Shown here in pieces: positions 21,279 to 32,847 of a stretch of 64,000 nt of DNA. The position numbers and the translations under genes were made by a program. A model generated the notes under the pieces. The model ran no database searches and had not been told where the DNA came from. It saw only the letters and a list, made by a program, of their open reading frames with translations. Source of the stretch: Taudactylus pleione (lineage: Eukaryota > Chordata > Amphibia > Anura > Myobatrachidae); assembly GCA_031769625.1 (NCBI GenBank), contig JAUIMM010000550.1, forward strand, positions 3,162,001-3,226,000, written 5' to 3'. Positions within the stretch are counted from its first letter, which is position 1; the number at the start of each line of letters is the position of its first letter.

Positions 21279-22430
21279 AAATCCAACATAGAGTCTCATG
21301 CATAAACACCGGACATTATGCACAGTTGCACTGCTAACATGACGCACAGTAGCGAATGCACAATATCCTGCATGTGAACGCTGTTTATTAGCTGCATGTG
21401 TGCACATCTGCCCAAAATCAGATAAACCTAACTAGCATCTTTTCCCATATCCCTAATACTTACATAATGCACACTTACACAAAAGGTTCCATAGCTATAA
21501 AGTAAAAGATCCAAGTTTTATTCATTTATTACAAATGCTGTGAAATAAAGACTATTTTGGTATCTAAGGTTTAATATGTGATAAGTAAGCCGTGTTTGAT
21601 ATTATACTGATCCGCACTTTCTCAACAGTTTTCTGGTATCATCGGTGTGAAGATCGCAGCATGCATTCTCAACTTATGGACCGTAGAGATATAAAGCACC
21701 AAAATGTATTTTTGTTAAACCAACAGCCTAGATTTGCATGCAGGGGAAATAGAGGAGGCAACAAGCTGTTAGAGGCTGTTCTGTGTCCATTTGAACCAGC
21801 CTGTTAAATGCCCTGTAACAAATGCACCCGCACTGGGAGCATTTGGGATCAGCAACAAACTCCTCTATTGTGTTGTCTGTTTCTGTGAGGGTATAAATGT
21901 GTGCTCTGACCCTGGGTTTCTAGTCTTCTTGCTGATTGCTGATTGACGGAGGTTTCTTGCTGATGCCGGTATCTGGTCCAGAGCGCGTGCGCATGTATGA
22001 CTGTATCTTGGGTCTGTACAATTCTTTGCGCTAAATTGCACTTAGATCATAGCGTGTAACTGACTGTACTTTACTTGAACAATACTTTGTGCTTTGGAAC
22101 ACATGTTCAAGGTCTAAAGTCTTTATTTTACTGTATGACTATGTACGCAAATTGTGTCAATTTTAGAGGTTTATAGGCAGGGTTTAGTAGGTAGGTGCGT
22201 ATAGAGGTTGAAATCCAGTATGCTTACTGTCCTCAAGGGCATGATAGAGTAAAGGCACATTCACAGTGACTGAGCTCCGGTGGATCCTAGTGACTGTCAG
22301 CTCAGTGTAACTAACAGGATACTAGAGGGAGACAGAGCAGGAGAACATTCCTTCCAACAATGAGGGCAGAGTTTAATATAATTCTCACACTATTTAGTCT
22401 ATCAGTCTGTCCATCGTACCATACTCTTTA
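20490..22430. other. Intergenic sequence, no gene seen
   Basis: Nearly 2 kb without a supportable gene. There is a (TA)n microsatellite at 21249-21275. The CTGGGGGTTGCAGT-type phrase near 20560 is common in repeats. Short ORFs show no recognisable similarity. Confidence 0.5.
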
Positions 22431-22431
22431 G

Positions 22432-22752
22432 AGCTGGGCATCCACTATACAATTATCTCTCCGATATCTGTCCAATCTGGCTGGTTGGAATGAAAACCTG
22501 GTAATGTATGAGAGCAAATGACAATAGATCATATGCTCACAAACACTGGAATACAGACAAAAATGGTCGTTCGGACAAATTGGTTAAAACACGCAAATTT
22601 AACCAATTTGAACAATTGTTTTTTATCTGTTTTCCAGTGTTTTAGACCATATGATCAACTGTCATATGCTCCCATACATTACCAGGTTTTCATTCCAACC
22701 AGCCAGAATGGACAGATATCAGACAGATAATTGTATAGTGTATGCTCAGCAT
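22432..22752. mobile_element. Hairpin MITE with ~140-bp inverted arms
   Basis: The left arm contains CACTATACAATTATCT and the GGTTGGAATGAAAACCTGGT block; the right arm holds their complements (ACCAGGTTTTCATTCCAACC, AGATAATTGTATAGTGTATG). The whole 320 bp could fold into one long stem. A third, single-arm relative follows at about 22832-22918. Confidence 0.8.
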
Positions 22753-24110
22753 AAATTGAAGCCTGTACCTGAATTTTATGCTGTTCTTCCCGGCCAGATT
22801 AACCTGTTATATTCTATAATAATGATCATCAGTTACTCCCATACGTTACCAGATTTTCATTCCAACCAATCAACTAGTTGGCTGGTTGGACAGATAATCT
22901 TTAGATGTGTGGCCAGCTTTACAGTATGCACTGTTTGTTCTTTGTGTCTTTTCTACTCAATAGTGTGAAAAGACAATTACTTCACTATTTGTTTGTTTAG
23001 TATCAATAGATTTACTCCTACATAATGTGGGTATGGATGCCATGTTTGATTACTGTCTGAAATAGATTTACATTGATTAACTGTTCAATTAATATAGTGA
23101 AAGCACATGATAGAATTCCACAAGCATCTAATTATTGATTGAATCCACTCTCTGCAAATGAATAGGGGTGTTGTACATATTCCAATGAAGTGTTAAGAGT
23201 TTTTATAAAGCGTATTAAAAGTTATGTTTTGCCAAATTTTATTGGACTGATATAGAGTGCGCCCATGAAGAGTGAGTGAGTACTTTTTCTTTTTCTTTTA
23301 TGTTATACTAATTTATGCTCATGGGTTCTCCTCATGTAAAGCTAATATAGCTAAAAATGTAAGGGGACAAAAAAATCTAGGCTGATTGATTATGAATACT
23401 ACTTACAGTAAACCCTTTGAATTGTCTCAATGATTTGTTGACTGCTCTTGTGCAGCCCCCTTTCCCCTCCCCAATTCCCTGCTTTGTTTATATTGGCAGC
23501 TATTCAATTGTTTGCTGATAGGGTGCAACTGCATGATTTCTGTTCGCCACCTCAGGAAGCTGCACAAAAGTCAGCTGTTTGGGCACCCGATCTAACCAGG
23601 ACTTTGCATGCTTTATGCGGCTAATCCCGGTGCATTTGGGTGCGATTAGTGTGATAAGTAATGCAGTTGCGCCCAGACTGGCAAAACAACTGAATTGATC
23701 CATCGGATGCTCATCACTTTTCGACACCCAAAATAATTAATTGAAAACCCCCCTTGGAACACAGGGCCTGATTCAGAGATGATTGCTAGAGCAGTTGCTC
23801 TTTCAGCCTTCTCTTGCAATAGCAGTTACGGGAATATGCAAATGCTAATCTCAGGTTCTCGTGAATTCTGTGAGATTGAAACTGTGTGGGATTGCAACAA
23901 CTAATTGGAACCCAAGTGGAAAAGTCCATATCATATACTGCTAGCCAGAAATACAGTAGCCCAGTGTATGGAGTGAAAACTGGATATACTGTACACCACT
24001 GCGTAAGAAAACAACTGCTCTTCACTCAAGCAAGAATCATGTACCTGGGTATAGCTTACACTAAGCTAAAGATCCTACTGCCAGCTTTCATTTCTGGAAG
24101 CTTATTTCTT
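22753..24110. other. Intergenic sequence with MITE fragments
   Basis: No gene seen. 22832-22918 is a one-arm copy of the preceding hairpin MITE. GGGCCTGATTCAGAGATGATTGC at 23764 is the end of the GATTCAGAG MITE family that recurs at 27960, 52881, 58858 and 63664; its partner end is not found. Confidence 0.5.
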
Positions 24111-24360
24111 GTTATAGAGAGTTCTCTTAAGACTAGAGATAAGAAGGTTTGGTTTCCTGGAAACTGAAACCAGCTCAAACTTACCATAACCGAGGAGATC
24201 CGAGCTGCCACTTGGATCCATGTGCCACTTCTGGATTTGAAAATGAGGCACGACGTCATCTTCCCAGTGTCAGATCTTGTGCGTTTTGGATCCAATATAA
24301 GTCCCTCCCGTGGTGATTTGGTATCAGTTGTCACAGGAAAACCAGAGGGGAATGAGGGTA
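24110..24360 (+). mobile_element. 5' terminal fragment of hAT2
   Basis: The series GATCCGAGCTGCC, GGCACGACGTCAT, TTTTGGATCCAATATAAG matches the 5' leader of hAT1 read on its coding strand (GATCCGAGTCAGG, GGCAAAACGTCAT, TTTTGGATCCTATATAAGG at 36005-35915). It is therefore the start of a second hAT copy, on the plus strand, whose coding part lies at 27600-29645. Confidence 0.65.
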
Positions 24361-24389
24361 GGCTAGTTAGCTTATCTTAGCAGTGACAG

Positions 24390-25640
24390 TCCCCTAGGTA
24401 AAACTGGCTGAGCTTGTTTTTTCACAAGAAAAAAGCTCACAAGGGAAGCGCTATACTAATGAGGACAATTGTGTGGGCAACAATAGGAATGGATAATACA
24501 CTGATAAATGGTAAATAGTAATTAAGGTACTTCCAAGATTGCGGCTTCCAAGAAGAGGAGCTGACTCTCTCAATAGAAACGAGTAGACAAGGCAAATGTA
24601 AGGAGCGCTACCTCTGGAGGACAACCTAAACACAGATGTAGACAGTGTAGGATATGGTCTTAATGAACCACTGATAGGTCAAATGTCAATATAGAAAAAA
24701 CAATTTATTACACATAGGAACACTAAAACAAAAGGAAATTAACAAGAAATTAAAATAATAAAAGGTTTGTATAATCAGTACATGACACAAATTGATAACA
24801 TACAGTTGAATTAAAATTGCTAGCACATACAAAAATAACAACCCTGTTAAGCCTCTCAGTCAAATCATTACTGAAATGACATTGTAGCTAAAAAACATCT
24901 CATAGTATTAGTAACCAATATTGGCAGTTCTTGTAAGATAGATATTGAAGGGGGGGAAAAACAGAATCACCTCACTTAAAATAAATGTTAATGAACTTAA
25001 TGAGACTGGATAAAAAAAGGTAAGTACTGGCCAGTAAAAAGAGGATAAAAAACAGGTATAGGTCTCTGAGCACTGGAGGACCTCTCTAATTAGTGGATAA
25101 TTAGTATTCTAATGTGATGAATACATAAATCCAGATGTTCAGTAAATTCTCTTCTTAGAAAGGAGGTAATATCATGGTGTAAAAGCTCTATTGAGCAGTG
25201 CACAGTCTGAATGATGCCGTGATGAATGGAAGCCGCATAGGAAAATGATTATGACAGACCGTGTTAATGCAGTCACAGTCTTAAATGGAGATCTAATGGA
25301 TCTCAAAGGTAAGGTGTAGGTGATACGTTAGTCCTCTTATAACCAGTTGTAGAAGTGATCCCAACGAGCACACTCGTGGACACAATATGCGGACCCCTGG
25401 AACTTCCGACTGATTAGCTTGTAGACGGACTCACTCCAGCAAAGAGCTGGCAATGGGCAACAGCGGGCGGCATTCCGGACACTTCAGAGCGACTCAGTAT
25501 GAAACTCTGCAATGTGTCCCGGCAATAGGTTAGTGCACTGGGGCAAATGGGGATTAATGAGAGGTCTCGGCTAGTGCAGCAGGAAAAACCAAGGAGCAGG
25601 CTTGATGCGTTTCTCGGCTAATGCCGTTTCCTCAAAAGCT
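24390..25640 (-). mobile_element. Terminal fragment of a Penelope-like element
   Basis: About 1.25 kb without coding sequence. On the minus strand it contains TTTTGAGGAAACGGC followed by GCCGAGAAACGCATCAAG (near 25596-25635), the GAAACG-type hairpin found at the other PLE termini in this window. Read on the minus strand, the rest resembles an AT-rich PLE tail. It interrupts hAT2. Assignment rests on the hairpin and layout only. Confidence 0.5.
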
Positions 25641-25771
25641 ATCTCCCCATTAGGCAGGATTTGTGCTTAAATTCCTCAGATATCCAATCGGAAAAGGTTG
25701 TACACACCTGTATCTACTATTCCAAGTCTGTAGGATTTAATTATGTCTGGTGTGTTTCAGCCTCTGATATG

Positions 25772-26310
25772 GCGCATAGGCAAACGCAGGGGGGGGGTTC
25801 CGTCTGCCTGGAAACCCCCCTCCCCAGCCCACACCATGACCACAATAGAAATAGTAATGTAACAAAATTTTACTAGTGCTGCATGTTCTTCACAGTTTCA
25901 CGAATTAAATAATTAGCACCACCTGTGGATCTTTTAACATTAATCAGTCAGTAATAAATAACCTAGGAGATCTGGAAAACATTCACTGTTAGGAATGTGC
26001 TGCTATAGAGCCCAATATGTACATATATGTCCAGGGCAGTGCTAGGTTCTGCTGCTCCCACAGACTCTAATGCTCTGGAATGGTGCCCACATCTATAATA
26101 AAATCATTCAGCTCAGGCAGGATGGCCCTACTATCGCATTTAATGGCTTACTGTGATTGCTGGTCCTCTATATGCTGGAATTATGACACACAATATACTT
26201 TGTATGACGCATATTTAAGCTGGTTAAGTGCTAATTCTACCCTCTTCATGGACTGGCCACACTCACTCAAGCATTTGGAAACCCCCCTCTAGAAAACCTG
26301 CGTTTGCCAC
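25772..26310. mobile_element. MITE with AGGCAAACGCAGG ends
   Basis: The left end AGGCAAACGCAGGGGGGGG and the right end AACCTGCGTTTGCC are inverted repeats. GGAAACCCCCCT occurs just inside both. About 540 bp with no coding capacity, lying within the interrupted hAT2. Confidence 0.65.
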
Positions 26311-26385
26311 TTTGGCTGATATAGTTCAAAGCATAAGACTTAACACTTGATATCATACCATCATCACACTAAAATATAAACAGCT

Positions 26386-26535
26386 ATAAATAGTAATATA
26401 ATTTACTTCTAAAGCATAAAAACCTAACACAAACTATACATAATAAGAGATGTATTGTCATATATAGTAATATAATTTACTTCTAAAGCATAAAAACCTA
26501 ACACAAACTCTACATAATAAGAGATGTATTGTATT
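26386..26535. repeat. 75-bp tandem duplication
   Basis: AATATAATTTACTTCTAAAG and the following ~55 bp occur twice in succession with very few differences. Confidence 0.9.
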
Positions 26536-26639
26536 GAGCTTGTTTTTTTCAATAGGCAGTCAGCAAATCATTGTTTGATTGTTTTTTTATATAGTGGAGG
26601 AATATCATTTAATAAATAATATTATTTGTGTGTGGCTTA

Positions 26640-27115
26640 AAAAATATATATTTTTTGCTGTGATAAAATCTTCAGGCTGTGATACTGTATCTGTGATATG
26701 TAACAGTTAGTAATGGTCAGTAAAGGGTCACCACTCATACTATCTGCCCAGTGTGTCGCAGTTGGTGGGCACTTTTTTTCTTTAAAAAATAATATAGTTT
26801 TTTGTTATGATAAAAACTGAAGGCCGTGATACTGTGTCTGTGATATATAATAATCAGTAATGGTTGGTAGGTCAAGGGCCACCGCTCATACTATCTCCCT
26901 AGCATGTCGCAGTCAGTGGGCACATTTTTTTTCTTAAAAAAATAATATTTTTATTGTTGTGATAAAAACTTTAGGCCATGATATGGTGTCTGTAATATAT
27001 AATAGTCAGCAACATTTAGTAGGTCAAGAGGCACCGCTCATACTATCTGCGCAGTGTGTCGCAGTCGGTGGGCATGTTTTTGCTAAAATAAAATTATATA
27101 TTTTTACATTAAAAA
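26640..27115 (+). repeat. 151-bp tandem repeat, three copies, in the hAT2 leader
   Basis: GTGTCGCAGT(T/C)GGTGGGCA recurs at about 26753, 26904 and 27056 together with CCGCTCATACTATCT and GTGATACTGTGTCTGTGATAT. The array sits just upstream of the hAT2 N-terminal coding remnant. hAT1 has a 160-bp x 4 array in the same place, so leader repeats look like a family trait. Confidence 0.85.
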
Positions 27116-27221
27116 AATTCAGGTGTCGATATAGAACATGACGTTCAATCAATAGAACTAGCAGGAGCAGCAAACAAGCAACTGCTGCCACCACCAGTCA
27201 TAATGATGATGCTGGGCGGGA

Positions 27222-27602
27222 TGCATCAATGAGAAAAATGCGGTCAAACCCCGAAAATGTGGGTTTGACAAAATTTTTAATATGCACCAAAGCTTGGTTG
27301 TGGTGGGTAACACCATCTTCCTGATGGTGTTACCCATAGAAGCCTATGGGCTTCTATCAGTAGTGAACTGAGAGAGAGATCCAATTGGATCCCTCCCAGC
27401 ACCCACCATGGCATGCGCAGAAGGATGCCAGAGGGGCTTCTGGGTCATAGACCCAGAATTCCCTCCATCACAAAGGGCTGTTCTTACTAACAGAGCTGTC
27501 CTTTGTGGTTATTGTCATGCATACCGGCGTTACCAACGCCGGCATGGATGCGATGACCGGTGCAATGCATCACATTGCGAGTGCAATGCATCATGCAACC
27601 CA
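27222..27602. mobile_element. MITE inside hAT2 N-terminal region
   Basis: The left end GGGATGCATCAATG and the right end GCAATGCATCATGCAACCC are imperfect inverted repeats. The interior has a hairpin GTAACACCATC...GATGGTGTTAC. It separates the short leader from the coding remnant. Confidence 0.5.
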
Positions 27603-27925
27603 CCAACTGTTTCAACATCATCTACTAAAGCTGATGATCAAGAGCATAGAAGCTTTCAGTCAGAGCATCTAAAATCCAAAGAAGCATATTTTACTATATT
27701 GCTAAAGAAAAAAACAACCTTTAAAGGGGAAAGTTTCCGACAGAAAAACATAAAGTTGCCAACATGCCATACACTACAAACAGTGGCAAGGAAAGACTCA
27801 GGCCTTGTCCTGAGTGGTGGTTCTGCAACTGTTGTCAGGCATCTTCTTCTGCCTCATGCAATAGTGTCTCACTCTAGGTGTCAAAAAAATTTAAACCGGA
27901 ATATCAGTGGTGAAAAAAAGCACTA
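27602..27925 (+). pseudogene. hAT2 transposase N-terminal remnant
   Basis: The reading frame resembles the N-terminal leader protein of hAT1 (34515-34793): STSSTKADDQEHRS against STSSAKADAQCHSR, and KKKTTFKGESFRQKNIKLPT against LKKHLNHLKRNVNLPI. The downstream part is cut at about 27958 by a MITE. The upstream portion of the same open frame belongs to another MITE, so an ATG at 27408 is not this gene's start. Confidence 0.6.
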
Positions 27926-27959
27926 AGGCACAAAACCCAATGAGAGTATAAGGGATATA

Positions 27960-28508
27960 GGGCCTCATTCAGAGGCGGTCGTAGGATGCAAGCGGTTGTT
28001 TTGAAACAAGATGGCCGCTTGCATCCTGAACGGCCGCCTCCATGTCGGTCGTTAGGCTGTGGGTTAACACCCACAGCTCTATCGACCGCTAAGGGTGATG
28101 GTCACGATGGTCAAGACCATCGCGACAATCGGGGCTAACGACGAGACCCTAAGGTAGGGTCTCGCCAACCTTAAGCCCCAGGGAGCTTCCTGCTCTGTTT
28201 GAGCAGGAAGCTCCCCACTGACATCACTGATGATGTCAGTGGGGCCGCCCCCAAACGGCAAGCGTTCTGACAGGAATGCCTCCGTTTGGCTGGGCACGCC
28301 CCTGGCCCGCCCAGCAAACGGAGCAAGCTGTCACTCAACATCGACAGCTCGCCCCGTCTGCTACGAGACCCCTAACTACGGATCACCCATCGTTAGCAGG
28401 GTCTCGCGCATGCGCACGACGGAGCCGGCTCCATCGTGCGCATGCGCACTGGAGCAACATCGACCCAGTTGCGAGCTCGTAGAGCTAACGACCGGGTCTG
28501 AATAAGCT
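27960..28508. mobile_element. GATTCAGAG-family MITE in hAT2
   Basis: It begins GGGCCTCATTCAGAGGCGGTCG and ends ACCGGGTCTGAATAAGCTCC, an imperfect inverted repeat. The interior is G+C-rich, with GTCGTTAG and TAGGGTCTCG modules on both sides. Related copies lie at 52881-53338 and 58858-59450. Confidence 0.7.
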
Positions 28509-28510
28509 CC

Positions 28511-28675
28511 ATATTTACTAAACTGTCAGTTTTTAGAAGTGGAGATGTTGCCCATAGCAAACAATCAGATTCTGGCTATTATCTTCTAGAAGGTGCTAGA
28601 TAAATGTTAAGTAGAACCTGTTTGGTTGCAATGGGCAACATCTCCACTTCTAAAAACCTGCACTTTAGTAAATAT
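28511..28675. mobile_element. 165-bp hairpin MITE
   Basis: ATATTTACTAAA at the left pairs with TTTAGTAAATAT at the right, and TTTTTAGAAGTGGAGATGTT with AACATCTCCACTTCTAAAAA. The arms are nearly perfect, so it is probably young. It sits inside hAT2 beside the previous MITE. Confidence 0.85.
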
Positions 28676-28689
28676 ATCTCTAAGTGTGT

Positions 28690-29645
28690 CCGCGAGATCT
28701 ATGTGTGAGCCTGACCTTTCTGATCCTGTACTCAAAGAAAAGTCTCCCTCCTCCGTTTCTGCACCCTCTGCCAATGTGGGGATGAGCAGCACAAGTCAAG
28801 TAGATGCTGACCTAGACATTGAGGATGATATGGTGGACGTGCAACAGGATGAGAGGGATAGTTTTGTAGCTGAGCTAATGAGGATTTTGATGATGAGGAT
28901 GTTGATGATGAGGATGTTGTTTGTGCAAGTGAGGCACCAATGGAAGCAGTTCTTGCCAGTGAAAAGAAGGCCTGGGCATAAGATGAAAAAAGACACTTCT
29001 TGTGTGTGGAATTATTTTTAACAAAATCCAGACAATTGTCTTGCCATCTGTAGCATTTATGAAGCCACAGTAACTAGAGTTACTAACTTTAACCATCTAG
29101 GAACCTCTTCCCTGTTACGTAATTTGCGCCTTCATGAAAAGTGTTTGTCAAAATCAGAAACATATGCTAAAAAAGTAACAACAAGCAGATGCCATAACAG
29201 CTATGCTAGTATTAGATCTGTGTCCAATATCCCCCATTAATGCAGTGGGTTTTAGACAGTTAATTGAGGTCCTGTGTCCCCGCTACCAAGTCCCATCTAG
29301 ATTCCACTTCACTAGAAAAGCCGTTCCCCACCTGCATGTGGATGTTAAAAAAAAATTAATTAGTGGCCTCCAAAATCTCGTCGTACCCACTGTCCACTTA
29401 AACACAGCTATGTGGACAAGCAGAACAGGGCAAACTAAAGATTACATGACTGTGACAGCCCACTGAGTAAATGTATTGCCTTTAGCAGCATGAACAGCAG
29501 CAACATCTAATAAATGCCAGCTTATTCAGAGGCAGACTACTCTCTGTATCACCCGCATACCAGTGTCAACCTCTTAGGAAAACTCAGGGATGTTATTGCA
29601 AAATGGCTCCGATGTACTTGATTTGTTACCAATGGTTTCATATTA
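28690..29645 (+). pseudogene. hAT2 transposase: acidic leader, BED finger, start of catalytic domain
   Basis: Broken plus-strand reading of a hAT transposase close to hAT1. In order: acidic region (DADLDIEDDMVDVQQDE), BED-finger remnant (SCVWNYF, then DNCLAICSI with one zinc-binding Cys lost, then HLGTSSLLR), and a segment matching hAT1 around residues 300-390 (AVGFRQLIEVLCPRYQVPSR; TAMWTSRTGQTKDYMTVTAH). The first catalytic aspartate (D371 of hAT1) has become alanine here. The match continues weakly to about 29645 and is cut by a MITE. Confidence 0.78.
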
Positions 29646-29649
29646 TGGA

Positions 29650-29792
29650 TGTGTGTGTAATGTAAAGTGGGCGTACTTATGTTAGGCTGTGACGGCATTG
29701 CGATTGCAATCATTAGCATATCTTTGTAGTGAGACTGCGTGTGTAATCGCTATTGTGATCGCAACAGCGATCCTTACTGAATCAGGCCCTAT
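29650..29792. mobile_element. MITE fragment ending CTGAATCAGGCCC
   Basis: The right end TTACTGAATCAGGCCCT is the inverted form of the GGGCCTGATTCAG family end. The interior has GCGATTGCAATC and GTGATCGCAACAGCGAT. The left end is uncertain. Confidence 0.5.
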
Positions 29793-30435
29793 GTCCCTAC
29801 TTCTGTGCACCAAGACTCATCAGCAGCCCCATCAGAGAGATGGTACCACATTACAACTAGTGTTACCACACTCAGCAGAGACGGAATCTTGGTCAGCATG
29901 CCTGCTGCCTACACTTTTTACTGTGGCTCTCACCTTGGTGGCAGCTCTGTGAAGCCATCTTGCATAAGAATGCAGCGGAATATTAGGACCATGGATTTTA
30001 GAAATCTTCTAATTATATGGTACTGTCTCCATTCTAAGGGCTTGGCAGCTGCCATACTATCTCTATTTTGCTTATTAATTGACGAATTGTGGCTGCAAAA
30101 CTTTCTCTTCATCTACCTAGGGTGCTTTACATATATTACAGTCTGCACTCATTAATTTCATATGCTAGTCTAAAATCTTTATTGGGCTATATGTTGACAT
30201 TCTTTATATACACCAAACTTATTGAATTTAGCCCTTGAGTAATTTTTTAACCATTAATCATCAATACTCACGCTGATAATGAGATGAATAATGTATACAT
30301 TATGGTGAATGTGGCTACTGTTCTACTTGGTTGCAATATTTGAAAGTATATTTAATACATTTGATTAATTTTAAATATCATTCTTTATTGAAGCCTCATA
30401 TATACAGAGGAGTGTATATATATATATAGCACTGG
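29793..30435. other. Intergenic, possible distal hAT2 remnant
   Basis: About 640 bp without a recognisable gene. 29795-30000 may continue hAT2, but I see no family motif. Confidence 0.35.
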
Positions 30436-31040
30436 AGAAGTGTGGAATGGCTTCTATGTATGTCCTAGGTTCCTGTCATATGTGTTCTGAAACCCCCCGA
30501 AGAAGTCTGTTTGGGAAAAACAGATTAGAAATGTCTGCTTTAGAGAAAAGCTGGTTTGGACACTGGGGGTGTGGATGTGAGGAGAGGGAGGGCTCCATTC
30601 ACAGGCCACTCCAGGTTTTGGGCCTTTCAGCCTGGTAACAGGCTCATTAGGGCTTGCAGCTGGAAATGGCTAATATAAGCTGGGTTTGTTTGTGACTGAG
30701 TGTCTCACACCTGGGAGAGCAGGCAGACTAGCCTGTTCAGAGACAATTGGTTACTGTCATTGTAAGTACTGTGCACGTGTTTTGTTGATGATGAGGGCAA
30801 TAGGCCCTACCATTATTATAGAGAGGGAATCTGCTGTGTAGCTAGTGCCCAGCCGGGCTAGGACTTATGTTTATGTTTTGTTTATGTTTACATTCATTTG
30901 GCACAATAAAGACTTGCGCCAACCAGTTTGTACGAGAACCCCAGACTTGTATCCTGTTTCTACAGCTGCTGTGTGTGTAAAGAGGGAGTCCATCTACCCC
31001 AGGAGAGGGACCCCTACCCTGACTGTGTAACTAAAATATA
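30436..31040 (+). repeat. Possible solo LTR
   Basis: A promoter-like order is visible: CTAATATAAGCTGGG (TATA-like, about 30670) and a polyadenylation signal AATAAA at 30905, then GACTTGCGCC and a T/C-rich tail. This would fit U3-R-U5 of an LTR retrotransposon. No internal gag or pol is present, and the exact TG/CA ends and target duplication are not clear. Confidence 0.4.
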
Positions 31041-31678
31041 TATTATAGGGGTGTGCACCGGCCACTTTTCGTGTTTTGGTTTTGGATCTGGATCTTTCTT
31101 CGTGTTTTGGATCTGATTGGTTTTGCCAAAACCACCCTTCCGTGTTTTGGGTTCTGGGTTTTGTGTATTGGATCTGTATTTTTTTTTTTAAAAAGCATAA
31201 AAACAGCTAAAATCACAGAATTTGTGGGTTTTTCTGCTCCTATGCTATTATTAACCTCAATAATCTTAATTTCCACTCATTTCCAGTCTATTCTGAACAC
31301 CTCACACCTCACAATAGTGTTTTTATGTCCAAAAGGTTGCACCGAGGTAGCTGGATGACTATGCTAAGCGACACGAGTGGCAGGCACAAACACGTGGCCC
31401 ATCTAGGAGTGACACTGCAGTGGCAGACAGGATGGCAGTTTGAAAAACTAGGCCCCAAACAGTACATAATGCAAATGCAAAGAAAAAAAGAGGTGCAAGA
31501 TGGAATTGTCCATGGGCCCTCCCACCCACCCTTATGTTGTATAAACAGGACATGCACACTTTAACAAACCAATCATTTCAGCACCAGGGTCTGCCACATG
31601 ACTGTGGCTGAAATGACTGGCTCGTTTGGGCCCCCAGAAAACAAGCTGGCAATTAATCTGTCCCTGCACAAACTGGCT

Positions 31679-32008
31679 CTACGGAGGCAAAATGTCATCC
31701 TCATCCTCCTCATCCACCGATTCCTCACCCTCTTCAGTGTTGTGTACATCCTCATCCTCACAGAGTATTAATTCGTCCCCGCTGGAATCCACCACCACCA
31801 CAGGTCCCTCTGTATGTTCTGGAGGCTGGTCTCCCTGGAAGAGTTGATAATTCATTTTTATGAACATCATCTTCTCCACATTTTGTGGAAGCAACCTCCT
31901 ACGCCTTTCGCTGACAAGGTTCCCGGCTGCACTAAACACTCTTTTGGAGTACACACTGGAGGGGGGCAACTCTGGTAAAATAGAGCCAGTTTGAAAAGGG
32001 GCCACCAA
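31679..32008 (-). CDS. hAT1 transposase C-terminal dimerisation domain (frameshifted part)
   Basis: 109 codons. VYSKRVFSAAGNLVSERRRR followed by LLPQNVEKMMFIKMN is the hAT C-terminal dimerisation signature, at about residues 19-54. An acidic tail (DEDVHNTEEGEESVDEEDED) ends the protein. It overlaps the end of 31867-32823 in a different frame, so it is the natural continuation of that ORF after one frameshift near 31990-32010. The ATG used here is internal, not a true start. Confidence 0.85.
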   Translation of the reverse strand: MVAPFQTGSILPELPPSSVYSKRVFSAAGNLVSERRRRLLPQNVEKMMFIKMNYQLFQGDQPPEHTEGPVVVVDSSGDELILCEDEDVHNTEEGEESVDEEDEDDILPP

Positions 32009-32823
32009 ATTGCCTCTTTTTCCTGCCAGTACAGGTACGGACTGTCTGACATGCCTACTTGGATGCTGTCACCGATGTAATCCTCCACCATTCTGTCAAT
32101 GGTGACAGTATCATATGCAGTGACAGTAGACATGTCAGAAATTGTTGCCAGGTCCTTCAGTCCGGACCAGATGTCCAAACTTGGTCCTGCCTGCCCTGCG
32201 TCACCACCAGCGGGTTGCTTAGGATACCTAAGTTTTTTCCTGGCAGCCCCAGTTGCGGGAGAAAATGAAGAAGGAGCTGTTGACGTGTCACGTTCCGCTT
32301 CAGCTGACAGTGTTTTCACCAACAGGTCTTTGCACCTCTGCAGGCTTGTGTCAGCCGGAAAGAGAGACACCACATAGGCTTTAAACCTAGGATCGAGCAC
32401 GGTGGCCAAAATGTAGTGGTCTGATTTCAACAGATTGACCACCCTGGAATCCTGGCAAAGCGAATGAAGGGCTTCATCCACAAGTCCCACATGCCGAGCG
32501 GAATCGCTCCTTCTTAGCTCCTCCTTCACTTTCTCCAGCTGCTTCTGCAAAAGCCTGATGAGGGGAATGACCTGACTCAAGCTGGCAGTGTCTGAACTGA
32601 CTTCACGTGTGGCAAGTTCGAAGGGCTGGAGAACCTTGCACAACACGGAAATCATTCTCCACTGCGCTTGAGTCAGGTGCATACCCCCTCCTTTGCCTAT
32701 GTCATAGGTGGATGTATAGGCTTGAATGGCCTTTTGCTGCTCCTCCATCCTCTGAAGCATATAGAGGGTTGAGTTCCACCACATCACAACCTCTTGCTTC
32801 AGGTGATGGTGGGGCAGGTTCAA
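31867..32823 (-). CDS. hAT1 transposase, middle part of catalytic domain
   Basis: 318 codons. It opens with HHHLKQEVVMWWNSTLYMLQ, matching the hAT motif normally read as D-V-x-T-R-W-N-S-T, in which the second position has drifted. Next come a helical region, VLQPFELATREVSSDTASLS, and DHYILATVLDPRFKA, which is typical of ZBED-like hAT transposases. It lies downstream of 32848-34404 with a 24-bp gap and a frame change, and its last ~45 codons are out of frame relative to the true C terminus at 31679-32008. It cannot make an intact transposase as it stands. Confidence 0.85.
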   Translation of the reverse strand: MNLPHHHLKQEVVMWWNSTLYMLQRMEEQQKAIQAYTSTYDIGKGGGMHLTQAQWRMISVLCKVLQPFELATREVSSDTASLSQVIPLIRLLQKQLEKVKEELRRSDSARHVGLVDEALHSLCQDSRVVNLLKSDHYILATVLDPRFKAYVVSLFPADTSLQRCKDLLVKTLSAEAERDTSTAPSSFSPATGAARKKLRYPKQPAGGDAGQAGPSLDIWSGLKDLATISDMSTVTAYDTVTIDRMVEDYIGDSIQVGMSDSPYLYWQEKEAIWWPLFKLALFYQSCPPPVCTPKECLVQPGTLSAKGVGGCFHKMWRR

Positions 32824-32847
32824 GAGTGTTTGATGGCGCTCCAGTCT

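Noticed and set aside
28230..28505. ORFs of 68-91 codons in a G+C-rich island
   Set aside because: The island is the interior of a GATTCAGAG-family MITE; ORFs are frame shadows.
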